A stretch of DNA of 5,752 nt from Oscillibacter sp. (GTDB taxonomy: Bacteria > Bacillota > Clostridia > Oscillospirales > Oscillospiraceae), in contig JAHHSB010000088.1 of NCBI GenBank assembly GCA_020025415.1, forward strand, positions 1 through 5,752, written 5' to 3'. Position 1 is the first letter of the stretch, and every line of letters begins with the position of its first letter. The notes beneath the pieces are model-generated. The model ran no database searches. It had not been told where the DNA came from and saw only the letters and a program-made list of their open reading frames with translations. Below are positions 1-5,404 of the stretch, piece after piece. The position numbers were made by a program, and so were the translations under genes.

Positions 1-297
1 GAAGGAATATGGGCTGAAGGCCTGTTATCGAGGTTCTAGATAATCGATATTTCAAGTACCGTATTCTTGATTCGCAACAAGGCTGATGCCATGAAGATCG
101 CTCGGTATGCACTTGCCACCTGAGGCCGAGCTCCTGCCCAGGTTCTTCAATCAACCGATATGCTGCCGAACGACTTTTTTCGGGCTTCTGTGGGAAGCTG
201 TGGCCGATGTTCTTCATCCTAATGACATGATATCCATTCGGCACTGCTGTTACAAATTCAATATACCGCTACACCTCGGGATAATATGACCACATAA
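1..297. other. Unassigned, lower-GC, probably degenerate DNA
   Basis: No gene can be supported in this stretch. It is visibly more AT-rich than the rest of the window. On the plus strand only short open runs exist, for example about 25 codons ending at the TGA near 118 (readable as DISSTVFLIRNKADAMKIAR). This has a protein-like composition but I do not recognise it. On the minus strand a frame is open for 89 codons from 268 to the window edge, with an ATG at 217-215; its translation also matches nothing I know. Since the next feature downstream is a broken phage-type gene, the simplest reading is more decayed prophage or plasmid DNA. This is inference. Confidence 0.4.
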
Positions 298-535
298 GAA
301 GTGGTGTTGAATATGCTGGCTGAAGCAACAACCACAGAGATTTCTAATCAAAAGGTGCCGGAATCATCAGGAAAACATGGAGGCTGCTCGTGCAGGCGGT
401 AAGATTGCCGGAGAGGTACGAAAAGCGGTCGAAGCTCAAATAGGTGTGCCCGTTATCAGAAGCAAAAATGCGGCTCAACTGAATCAAGTTGTGATAAATT
501 TGATTGAGAGCGGAATCCCGACAGCCGAAGCGCCT
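298..535 (+). pseudogene. C-terminal remnant of a BRO/DinD-like (phage antirepressor-type) protein, frameshifted
   Basis: Two adjacent plus-strand frames together read like the C-terminal region of phage-associated BRO/DinD-like proteins. Frame 1 (298 to about 372) gives EVVLNMLAEATTTEISNQK; frame 2 (from about 372) gives ARAGGKIAGEVRKAVEAQIG followed by VPVIRSKNAAQLNQ. The pattern 'MLAEATTTEIS ... GG.IAG..RK.(I/V)E...G..V(I/V)...NA' is one I associate with this family from memory; no search was run. The change of frame near 365-375, a TAA at 295-297 just before the readable part, and loss of similarity after about 530 show it is broken. It then runs into the antisense of an XRE gene fragment. 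BRO-type proteins are DNA-binding phage regulators, so this probably marks an old prophage. The family name is tentative; the fragmentary state is clearer. Confidence 0.5.
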
Positions 536-694
536 AAAATCGTCGTGGGGCAGGTAATCTGTAGTCACGCCGAAGAGCTTGCACAGCTGCAGCAGGTTGG
601 ATGCATCCGGCATGGCGGAGCCCCGCTCCCGGCGGGAGATGGCCTGGCGGGATACCAGCAAATTCCCTTTCCGTTTTGCAACAAAAGCTTCCAA
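536..694 (-). pseudogene. Truncated XRE-family helix-turn-helix regulator fragment
   Basis: Read on the minus strand from 655 to 536, the translation starts VSRQAISRRERG, continues with SAMPDASNLLQLCKLFGVTTDYL and ends near PHDDF. This is the second half of an XRE/Cro-C1 type DNA-binding domain: the recognition helix (VSRQAIS.(W)E.G), then the (L)PD..NL..L..(L)FGV(T)TDYL segment that closes the domain in many Clostridia repressors. The first helices (usually LR...G.SQEELAE.L) are missing: residues upstream of 655 do not match, and no good start codon is present (only a TTG at 694-692). The tryptophan usual after VSRQAIS is arginine here. Downstream of 536 the frame stays open to 344, but it is simply the antisense of the BRO-like remnant, so the 116-codon open frame is not a real gene. 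Truncation at both ends argues against function. Confidence 0.72.
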
Positions 695-775
695 CCCGAA
701 TATTGGGGGTGGTATCCGGGCAAAACGGCGGCGCGGCGGGAATAGGCAGGTCTATGATAGCATTTCCGTTTCATC

Positions 776-804
776 GTGACAACCGGGGCGCGGCGTGTTA
801 TGAT
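776..804 (+). promoter_or_regulatory. Predicted sigma-70/sigma-A promoter for the membrane protein gene
   Basis: GTGACA (776-781) matches the -35 consensus at 5 of 6 positions. TATGAT (799-804) matches the -10 at 5 of 6. The spacer is 17 bases, the optimum. Transcription would start around 811, giving a leader of about 88 bases before the ATG at 899. The 10-base word TATGATAGCA of the -10 region also occurs at 753-762, where no matching -35 is seen. Confidence 0.6.
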
Positions 805-845
805 AGCACACGGGCCGCGACACCCATCGACGGCCTTCGACCCGC

Positions 846-863
846 CCGGGACGGCTGTCCCGG
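846..863 (+). repeat. Perfect inverted repeat in the 5' leader of the membrane protein gene
   Basis: CCGGGAC (846-852) and GTCCCGG (857-863) form a 7-bp GC-rich stem with a GGCT loop. It lies between the predicted promoter and the ribosome binding site at about 880-890. There is no T-run, so it is not a classical terminator. It could stabilise the leader or be a protein-binding site; the sequence does not tell which. Confidence 0.45.
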
Positions 864-898
864 ACAGGAGCGACTATCGCGGAGAGAGGGATAACGAT

Positions 899-1747
899 AT
901 GAAAACGATCCATAAAAATCAACGCTTACTGGTGGTGATCCCGCTGATCCTGGCGCTGCTGTCCGTTTTTGTGGCGGCGCGGTTTGCCACGTCTGCGGAG
1001 TTTCACGCCAAGACCATCGCCACACTGGATGAAAAGCAGAAGACGGTGCTGGAGCTGACCGCCGCGTCCACCGCGGCCTCTGCGGCCATCACGCTGATCC
1101 CCGGAGACACCGCCACACCCATTGCCGAAAAGCTGGCAGATCTGAGCGGCTATTTCCTGATTGTCCTGTGTGCCATCTATCTGGAAAAATATCTGCTGAC
1201 CATTACGGGCTACGCGGCGTTTTACTTTCTGGTGCCGGCGGCGTGCCTGCTGTACGCGCTGCATGCCTGCATAGGCCGGGAGATGCTCCGGATGCTGGCC
1301 CGGAAACTGCTGATTTTCGGTATTGCCATTGTGCTGGTGATCCCCGTGAGCGTTAAGGTCTCGGACCTGATCGAGCAGAGCTATCAGGCGTCCATCGAAT
1401 CCACCATCGAGGCGGCCAAGGAGACGACTGAGGAGGTGGAGAGCGGCGCCAAGGGGGAGACGGAGGCGTCGGATGAGGGGTTCTTCTCCGGTCTGCTCTC
1501 TTCCATTACCGACGGGATCTCCGGGGTGGTTTCCGGGATTCCCGACAAGGTGGGGGAAATGGTGAATAACTTTATGGAGGCCCTGGCGGTCATGCTGGTT
1601 ACCTCCTGCGTCATTCCCGTTCTGGTGCTGGTGCTGTTTGCCTGGCTGGTCAAAACCACCTTCTCCATCAGTCTGCCTGTGGGAGAGCTAAGCAGGATCC
1701 CGGGGATGAAACGGGGGAACACTGGGGGCCCCAAGGACCCGCAGTAA
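899..1747 (+). CDS. Uncharacterised multi-pass membrane protein (282 aa)
   Basis: An intact gene with a purine-rich ribosome binding site (GGAGAGAGGG, about 881-890) eight bases before ATG 899. The frame is open further back to a GTG at 776, but that codon lies inside the predicted promoter and has no binding site, so 899 is preferred. The protein has an N-terminal hydrophobic helix (about residues 10-28). A polar stretch of about 50 residues follows, rich in Ala and Thr. Two closely spaced helices come next (about 84-98 and 101-125, around the charged motif YLEKYLL), then a helix at about 136-154. A strongly acidic 75-residue segment (about 155-228) is rich in Glu and Gly and carries amphipathic SGLLSSITDGISG-like repeats. 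A last helix spans about 229-252, followed by a basic tail. No catalytic motif is visible and I recognise no named family. A role in the envelope is inferred from topology only. The GNAT remnant starts 46 bases downstream with no terminator between, so the two probably shared a transcript. Confidence 0.85.
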   Translation: MKTIHKNQRLLVVIPLILALLSVFVAARFATSAEFHAKTIATLDEKQKTVLELTAASTAASAAITLIPGDTATPIAEKLADLSGYFLIVLCAIYLEKYLLTITGYAAFYFLVPAACLLYALHACIGREMLRMLARKLLIFGIAIVLVIPVSVKVSDLIEQSYQASIESTIEAAKETTEEVESGAKGETEASDEGFFSGLLSSITDGISGVVSGIPDKVGEMVNNFMEALAVMLVTSCVIPVLVLVLFAWLVKTTFSISLPVGELSRIPGMKRGNTGGPKDPQ

Positions 1748-1793
1748 CAAAGAACCCTTTCCTGAAAGAATAAACGGCAGGAGGGATTGGGGA

Positions 1794-2108
1794 ATGGAGT
1801 GTGTGCTGCGCCCCTGGAGGGCGGAAGACGCCGGGGATTTGGCGGCGGCGCTGAATGACCGGGGGATTTTGGACAATTTGCGGGATGGCTTGCCCTACTC
1901 CTATACCAGGGGGGATGCGGCGGACTTTATTGCCGCCATGGGGGCTGCCGATCCCCACAAGACCTGTGCCTTTGCCATTACGGTGGAGGGCAGGGCGGTG
2001 GGCAGCATCAGTTTTACCCGCCAGGAGAACATCCACTGCCGCACCGCTGAGATGGGATACTACATCGCCCGGGCCTGCTGGGGCCGGGGTGTGGCCACCA
2101 GTGCGGTA
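1794..2108 (+). pseudogene. GNAT N-acetyltransferase, N-terminal part only (truncated)
   Basis: The start is sound: AGGAGGG at 1779-1785, eight bases, then ATG at 1794. About 105 residues follow that fit a RimJ/RimL-like GNAT: the opening strand (CVLRPWRAEDAGDLAAALND), the YTRGDAADFI helix, the strand AFAITVEGRAVGSISF, and AEMGYYIARACWGRGVATSA. This last piece is the beta4 strand plus the acetyl-CoA pyrophosphate loop (motif A, here GRGVAT). GNATs of this type run to about 170-180 residues and end with an N..S..(V/L)..K.GF motif; that is absent. At about 2099-2107 the sequence switches to the 3' end of a ferredoxin gene in another frame. The GNAT frame stays open to 2591, but the extra 160 codons are out-of-frame ferredoxin, terminator and antisense transferase sequence. 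Any product would lack half of the fold, so activity is unlikely. Confidence 0.8.
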
Positions 2109-2284
2109 AGTGCCAGGAGCTTTGTCCCCTGGGCAATATTGGCCTGGAAGGCGGTAAGCCCGTGCGGGGAGACCGCTGCACCCACTGCATGGCCTGTATG
2201 TGCCTGTGCCCCGCGGAGGCGATCGAATACGGAAAGATCAGCCGGGGCAAGGCGCGCTGCCACCGCCCGGAGCTGCCCAAATAA
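2102..2284 (+). pseudogene. C-terminal 2x[4Fe-4S] ferredoxin fragment (EFR1-like)
   Basis: In frame 2 from 2102 the translation reads CGKCQELCPLGNIGLEGGKP, then VRGDRCTHCMACMCLCPAEA, and ends with a TAA at 2282-2284. The second half is a complete C-x2-C-x2-C-x3-C-P cluster motif (CTHCMACMCLCP). The first motif has only its last three cysteines (CGKCQELCP); the first is lost at the join with the GNAT piece. The ending (AIEYG.(I)SRGKAR) and the GGKPV...CTHCMAC layout resemble EFR1-family proteins, which carry an N-terminal flavodoxin-like domain and a C-terminal bacterial ferredoxin domain; I attribute it to that family from memory. It has no start codon of its own and no flavodoxin part, so it is a gene remnant. 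A short free-standing ferredoxin is not possible with one cluster motif incomplete. Confidence 0.78.
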
Positions 2285-2302
2285 ACGGCGGAAGGAAATC
2301 AG

Positions 2303-2342
2303 AAGAAAAAAGAGAAGGCCCCGGGGCCTTCTCTTTTTTCTT
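2303..2342. terminator. Bidirectional intrinsic terminator (40-base perfect palindrome)
   Basis: The 20 bases from 2303 to 2322 are exactly complementary to 2323-2342. The core is AGAAGGCCCC/GGGGCCTTCT, flanked by an A6 run on the left (2306-2311) and a T6 run on the right (2334-2339), so either strand gives a GC stem followed by U residues. It lies 18 bases after the ferredoxin stop and just downstream of the minus-strand transferase remnant, serving both convergent sides. It would also end any transcript starting from the membrane protein promoter. Confidence 0.9.
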
Positions 2343-2371
2343 TTGGAGCGCGGGATTGAAAGCTTTTCCAG

Positions 2372-2578
2372 CTCCAGAGGGCGCCCGGCGGTGGAAAAGC
2401 CGCAGTTGGGGCCGATCAGTACATGGTCGCCGAAGGACACTGTGGCCCCGTCCAGGATTACTGGGTTGCGGTTGGCAAAAAGTCCGCCCCCTCTTCGATC
2501 TGATAGCCGCAGTCACACCAGAAGGGGGGAGAGGATACAGCAGCGCTCTCCCATTTTCCCCAGGAGTGCCTGCAGCAG
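2372..2578 (-). pseudogene. Maltose/galactoside O-acetyltransferase fragment, two frameshifts
   Basis: Read on the minus strand, three frames join into the middle of a left-handed beta-helix sugar O-acetyltransferase (Maa/LacA family). First comes RLLQALLGKMGERCCILSP, then PFWCDCGYQIEEGADF, then FANRNPVILDGATVSFGDHV followed by LIGPNCGFSTAGRPLE. The (Y)G(Y/W).I..G..F(F)AN.N.VILD..(T/V)..(G)D.V.I(G/A)PN.G(F/I).TAG(H)PL(D/E) pattern is typical, and these enzymes move acetyl from acetyl-CoA to sugar hydroxyls. The usual H of TAGHPL is R here. The first frame change lies in a six-C run (GGGGGG at 2524-2529 on the plus strand, one base too many). The second lies in a five-T run (AAAAA at 2477-2481, one base short). 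The N-terminal maltose-acetyltransferase domain and the C-terminal coils and tail are missing. Clearly dead. Confidence 0.8.
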
Positions 2579-2790
2579 CCGGGCATTATAGAGCATACTC
2601 GCGGGACATGGAGAGATTGCCCATCAACTCGGACGAGCCGTTGATGCAAACCTTCTACATGGCCCATTTATCCCTGAAGGGTTTGCCCAGGCGCAGCAGG
2701 CTGGGGTTGGGCCGGGAGAAATAAATCAGGGGCAAGATGATGTCTCCGCCCTGACTCAGCGCCGCGGTGGTCACGCCGCTGACCACCACC
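2570..2790 (-). pseudogene. MATE-family efflux transporter fragment (decayed)
   Basis: Minus-strand reading gives AALSQGGDIILPLIYFSRPN, then PSLLRLGKPFRDKWAM, a stop (TAG at 2657-2655), then KVCINGSSELMGNLSMS, and after a frame change SMLYNARLL. The segments (P)L(I/L)YF.RPN.SLLRL, (C).NGSSELM.N(L/I)S(M/L)S and (S)ML(Y)N..L(L) are characteristic of Clostridia MATE multidrug/Na+ antiporters, around the loop between the two six-helix halves. The stop probably came from a TGG tryptophan codon. The frame change at about 2598-2603 fits loss of two bases. At 2570-2581 the sequence passes into the acetyltransferase fragment within CGGCTGCTGCAG. Upstream of about 2790 on this strand the frame stays open to 2987, but I cannot match that part confidently to MATE. 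A MATE protein is normally about 450 residues; at most 70 are left. Confidence 0.75.
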
Positions 2791-3020
2791 GGTGCACCGT
2801 CGGCTCCCGTAGCGGAAGCGGTCAAGACCCAGGGGATCGCCAACAGCATCGACAGCGACTGCCGCTGCGGCAAGTCCACCTTGGATTTGTGAATCCGTCC
2901 CGCTCCATCGCTCTGCGGGGCGATGGGACATAGGCTTGTGGGAATAAGCAATGCAGAAAATGGAAACAGATAAGAAGAATACACCAAAGGAGGGCGGGGC
3001 GGCGCGGCGCGCCCGCGCCC
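2791..3020. other. Intergenic region upstream of the oxidoreductase
   Basis: No gene is supported here. Both strands carry open frames, including the 5' extension of the oxidoreductase frame from 2951, but none reads as a known protein. The base composition of 2941-3000 (A-rich, then GC-rich) differs from the flanking coding DNA. No convincing -35/-10 pair was found; the promoter of the oxidoreductase operon is presumably here but I cannot place it. Confidence 0.4.
2905..2926 (+). repeat. Inverted repeat CCATCGC-N8-GCGATGG upstream of the oxidoreductase operon
   Basis: CCATCGC (2905-2911) and GCGATGG (2920-2926) form a 7-bp dyad with an 8-base centre, about 110 bases before the oxidoreductase start. 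It could be a hairpin or an operator. A related half-site pair (CATCGCA/TGCGATG) flanks the spacer upstream of the Crp/Fnr gene at 5350-5397, which makes a shared regulatory site conceivable but unproven. Confidence 0.35.
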
Positions 3021-3028
3021 AAAGGAGG
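3021..3028 (+). promoter_or_regulatory. Ribosome binding site that sets the oxidoreductase start
   Basis: AAAGGAGG is a near-perfect anti-Shine-Dalgarno match. It is six bases before ATG 3035 and touches ATG 3029 directly. This favours 3035 over 3029 and over the frame-extending ATG at 2951, which has no such site and would add 28 residues rich in Lys and Arg before the FAD fold. Confidence 0.8.
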
Positions 3029-3034
3029 ATGCCT

Positions 3035-4468
3035 ATGGAGTCGATTTGGACCCGAAGCTGCCCCATCGGGGAGCGGGAGCCCCTGCCGGGAGATCTGGAG
3101 ACGGAGGTGGCGGTGATCGGCGCCGGCATGGCCGGCGTGCTGATCGCCGCCGCGCTGCAGGAGGCTGGCATGCAGGTCGTGGTGCTGGAGGCCGACCGCA
3201 TCGGTAGCGGACAGACCCGGAATACCACCGCCAAGGTGACCGCCCAGCACGGGCTGGTATTCCGCAAGCTGATCGGCACCCTGGGGGAGGAGCGGGCCCG
3301 GCAGTATGCCCAAGCCAATCAGGCGGCGGTGGAGGAATACCGCAGATTGATCCAGGCCCGGGGGATCGCGTGCGACTGGGAAGAGTGCAGCGCCTATGTT
3401 TACGGCAATCAGATTCCGGCGCTGCAGGAGGAGGCGGAGGCCGCCTCCCGGCTGGGGCTGCCCGCTTTTTTTGTGCGGCAGGTGCCGCTGCCCATCCCCG
3501 CCGCCGGCGGCGTGCGGCTGGACCATCAGGCCCAGTTCCACCCCCTGAAATTTTTGGGGGCGCTGTCGGACAAGCTGACCATTTACGAGCGCAGCCCCGT
3601 CCGCACGGTGGAGGGGGAACGGCTCACCACGCCCCGGGGGACGGTGCGGGCCCGGCACATCGTGTTTGCCTGCCACTTCCCCTTTGTCAATTTCCCCGGG
3701 CTGTACTTCGCCAGAATGCACCAGGAGCGCTCCTACATTCTGGCGCTGGAAAAGGCGCCCCGGGTGGCTGGAATGTTCATCGGCACAGAGGAGGAGAGCT
3801 GCTCTGTCCGCAGCGCCGGGGAGCTGCTGCTCCTGGGCGGGGGAAATCACCGGGCCGGGGACAACGCCGGCGGCGGACGGTATGACTGGCTGCGGAAAAA
3901 GGCCCAGGAGTGGTTCCCCGGCAGCCGGGAGGTGGCCTGCTGGTCCGCGCAGGACTGCATGACGCCCGACGGGGTGCCCTATATCGGACGTTACGCCGCC
4001 GGGCGGCCCAACTGGTATGTGGCCACCGGTTTTCAAAAGTGGGGGATGACCAGCTCCATGGTGTCGGCCATGATTCTGCGGGACCTGATCTGCGGGAAGG
4101 AGAACCCCTGGGCCCCGGCTTTTGATCCGGGCCGCTTTGAGATGCAGGCTCTGGCTGGCATGGCCCAGGAGGGCGGACAGGCGGTAAAGGGTTTTGCCCG
4201 GCGCTTTTTCCAGATTCCCGGAGAGGCGGCGACCCAAATCCCCCCGGGGCACGGCGGCATCGTCTTCCTTCACGGGCAGAAGGTGGGGGTCTATAAGGAG
4301 GAAAACGGAGGCGTGTTCCCGGTGGACCTCCGCTGCCCCCACCTGGGCTGCCAGCTGGAGTGGAATCCGGATGAGTGCAGCTGGGACTGCCCCTGCCACG
4401 GTTCCCGCTTCGACCGGTATGGGCGGCTGCTCTCCGGCCCGGCTCAGGAGGAGGTGTCCCATGGGTGA
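3035..4468 (+). CDS. FAD-dependent oxidoreductase with C-terminal Rieske [2Fe-2S] domain (YhfW-like)
   Basis: A 477-residue cytoplasmic flavoprotein. The N-terminal Rossmann fold has VAVIGAGMAG (GxGxxG at residues 29-34) and an acidic end of beta2 at Glu52 (VVVLEAD). Next comes GSGQTRNTTAKVTAQHG, a conserved stretch of the DAO family in this subgroup. The second FAD contact region is DGVPYIG (312-318) and ATGFQKWG (330-337). From about residue 390 to the end is a Rieske domain: C434-P-H436-L-G-C439 and C452-P-C454-H455-G-S. These supply the two Cys and two His ligands plus the extra cysteine pair (439/454) that forms a disulphide in bc1-type Rieske proteins. Length and order match Bacillus subtilis YhfW (about 509 residues, function unknown). 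The family is related to D-amino-acid dehydrogenase/gamma-glutamylputrescine oxidase, so an amine or amino-acid type substrate is possible; the substrate cannot be read from sequence. The Rieske domain would pass electrons from FAD to an unknown acceptor. The last 8 bases overlap the next start, indicating coupled translation. No signal peptide. Confidence 0.93.
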   Translation: MESIWTRSCPIGEREPLPGDLETEVAVIGAGMAGVLIAAALQEAGMQVVVLEADRIGSGQTRNTTAKVTAQHGLVFRKLIGTLGEERARQYAQANQAAVEEYRRLIQARGIACDWEECSAYVYGNQIPALQEEAEAASRLGLPAFFVRQVPLPIPAAGGVRLDHQAQFHPLKFLGALSDKLTIYERSPVRTVEGERLTTPRGTVRARHIVFACHFPFVNFPGLYFARMHQERSYILALEKAPRVAGMFIGTEEESCSVRSAGELLLLGGGNHRAGDNAGGGRYDWLRKKAQEWFPGSREVACWSAQDCMTPDGVPYIGRYAAGRPNWYVATGFQKWGMTSSMVSAMILRDLICGKENPWAPAFDPGRFEMQALAGMAQEGGQAVKGFARRFFQIPGEAATQIPPGHGGIVFLHGQKVGVYKEENGGVFPVDLRCPHLGCQLEWNPDECSWDCPCHGSRFDRYGRLLSGPAQEEVSHG

Positions 4469-5309
4469 TTCCTTCTGCGGCTGGTATTTCAAGTGCCAGG
4501 GGGAGGGGCAGACCCTGGCCTTGATCCCCGCTGTCCACACCCGGGACGGGGAGCGGAGTTGCTCCATCCAGCTGATCAGCCAGCGGGGAAGCTGGAATGT
4601 ATCCCTGCCCTGTGCCCAGCCCCGAGTGGATCCGGACAGGCCCCGGGCGACGTTGGGGGAAAACCGCTTTTCCGAGGAAGGGATCCATCTGGAGCTGGAC
4701 GACAAAAGGCTCCGGGCAGAGGGAGAGCTGCGCTTCGGCCCACCGTCCCCCATCCGCTACGATATCATGGGCCCGTTCCGCCATCTGCCGCTGATGGAGT
4801 GCAGCCACAGTGTGTTCAGTATGCGCCACCGGGTGGACGGCACGCTGCGCATCAACGGGCGGAGCTATACCTTCCGGGACGGAGTGGGGTATATCGAGGG
4901 GGATCGGGGCCGATCCTTTCCCCGGCGCTATGCCTGGACCCAGTGCGCCTTTCCCGGCGGATCGCTGATGCTCTCCGTGGCGGAGGTGCTCCTGGGGCCG
5001 GTGCGATTTACCGGGGTGATCGGCGTGGTCCAGCTCCAGCGACAGGAGTACCGGCTGGCCACCTACCTGGGGGCCCGGGCTCAGCGGGTGCGGGACGGGG
5101 TGATAGTGGTCCGTCAGGGACCGCTGCACCTGACGGCCATCCGGTTGGAGGAAAAGGCCCACGTCCTCCGGGCACCGAAGCGGGGGCAGATGAGCCGTCT
5201 GATCCGGGAAAATGTGGCCTGCCCAGCTTATTACCGCCTGACCCGAGGAACGGAAGTCCTGCTGGAGCTGACGGCGGAAGCGGCGGCCTTTGAATTTGAA
5301 TATCCCTGA
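4461..5309 (+). CDS. Tocopherol-cyclase-like family protein (282 aa)
   Basis: The start is ATG 4461, seven bases after AGGAGGAGG and inside the oxidoreductase stop region (4 bp reading overlap pattern ATGGGTGA, 8 bases in all), so the two are translationally coupled. The frame is open further back to 4194, but that part is the shadow of the Rieske domain. The protein has no signal peptide or membrane helix and is rich in beta-strand-forming residues. The conserved block of the tocopherol cyclase-like family is clear: GYIEGDRG (143-150), SFPRRYAWTQC (152-162), then strands with LMLSVAEV and FTGVIGVV, and YRLATY.GA. Earlier, YDIMGPFRHLPLMECSH (about 97-113) fits the middle of the same family. 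The plant enzyme closes the chromanol ring of vitamin E. Anaerobic Clostridia are not known to make tocopherols, so the substrate is probably another hydrophobic molecule; this is inference. Its tight pairing with a Rieske flavoprotein suggests consecutive steps or one complex. Confidence 0.82.
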   Translation: MGDSFCGWYFKCQGEGQTLALIPAVHTRDGERSCSIQLISQRGSWNVSLPCAQPRVDPDRPRATLGENRFSEEGIHLELDDKRLRAEGELRFGPPSPIRYDIMGPFRHLPLMECSHSVFSMRHRVDGTLRINGRSYTFRDGVGYIEGDRGRSFPRRYAWTQCAFPGGSLMLSVAEVLLGPVRFTGVIGVVQLQRQEYRLATYLGARAQRVRDGVIVVRQGPLHLTAIRLEEKAHVLRAPKRGQMSRLIRENVACPAYYRLTRGTEVLLELTAEAAAFEFEYP

Positions 5310-5349
5310 GCCAGGAGAGGAGCCGGCGGCTGGGGAAACCCGGTGAAAA

Positions 5350-5397
5350 CATCGCAGTCTTTTGCCGGATTCCTCTGGGAAAAATGAAAATGCGATG
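5350..5397 (+). repeat. Widely spaced inverted repeat CATCGCA ... TGCGATG
   Basis: CATCGCA (5350-5356) and TGCGATG (5391-5397) are exact reverse complements 34 bases apart. The right half overlaps the extended -10 element of the predicted promoter. A second imperfect dyad lies between them (TTTTGCC at 5360-5366 and GGGAAAA at 5377-5383, one mismatch). Either could bind a dimeric regulator, possibly the Crp/Fnr protein itself. Neither matches the FNR consensus TTGAT-N4-ATCAA. Confidence 0.35.
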
Positions 5398-5404
5398 CTA
5401 TACT
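5396..5404 (+). promoter_or_regulatory. Predicted extended -10 promoter for the Crp/Fnr gene
   Basis: TGC followed by TATACT (5399-5404) is an extended -10 element with 5 of 6 matches in the hexamer. The -35 position (about 5376-5381, TGGGAA) is poor, as expected for an extended -10 or an activator-dependent promoter. Transcription would begin around 5411, inside the left arm of the hairpin that follows. Confidence 0.5.

Noticed and set aside
107..289. A 60-codon plus-strand open frame
   Set aside because: No ribosome binding site, no recognisable motif, and it lies opposite a longer minus-strand open run.
776..898. N-terminal extension of the membrane protein to GTG 776
   Set aside because: It would start inside the -35 element and reads as Arg/Pro-rich sequence before a normal N-terminal helix; ATG 899 has a binding site.
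1769..2289. Direct repeat AATAAACGGC at 1769-1778 and 2280-2289
   Set aside because: Ten bases only, both in spacer DNA after a stop codon; too short to support a mobile element or recombination site.
1794..2591. A 265-codon open frame starting at the GNAT start
   Set aside because: Only the first 105 codons resemble GNAT. The rest reads the ferredoxin piece, the terminator palindrome and the antisense of the acetyltransferase in meaningless frames.
2951..3034. N-terminal extension of the oxidoreductase by 28 residues
   Set aside because: ATG 2951 lacks a binding site, while AAAGGAGG is ideally placed for ATG 3035; the extension is Lys/Arg-rich and outside the FAD fold.
2822..4753. A 643-codon minus-strand open frame
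   Set aside because: It is the antisense shadow of the GC-rich oxidoreductase and cyclase-like genes; the translation is Pro/Gly/Arg-rich with no domain, while the plus strand has clear FAD, Rieske and cyclase-like motifs.
3777..5162. A 461-codon minus-strand open frame
   Set aside because: Same reason: antisense of two well-supported plus-strand genes, low-complexity translation, no ribosome binding site noted.
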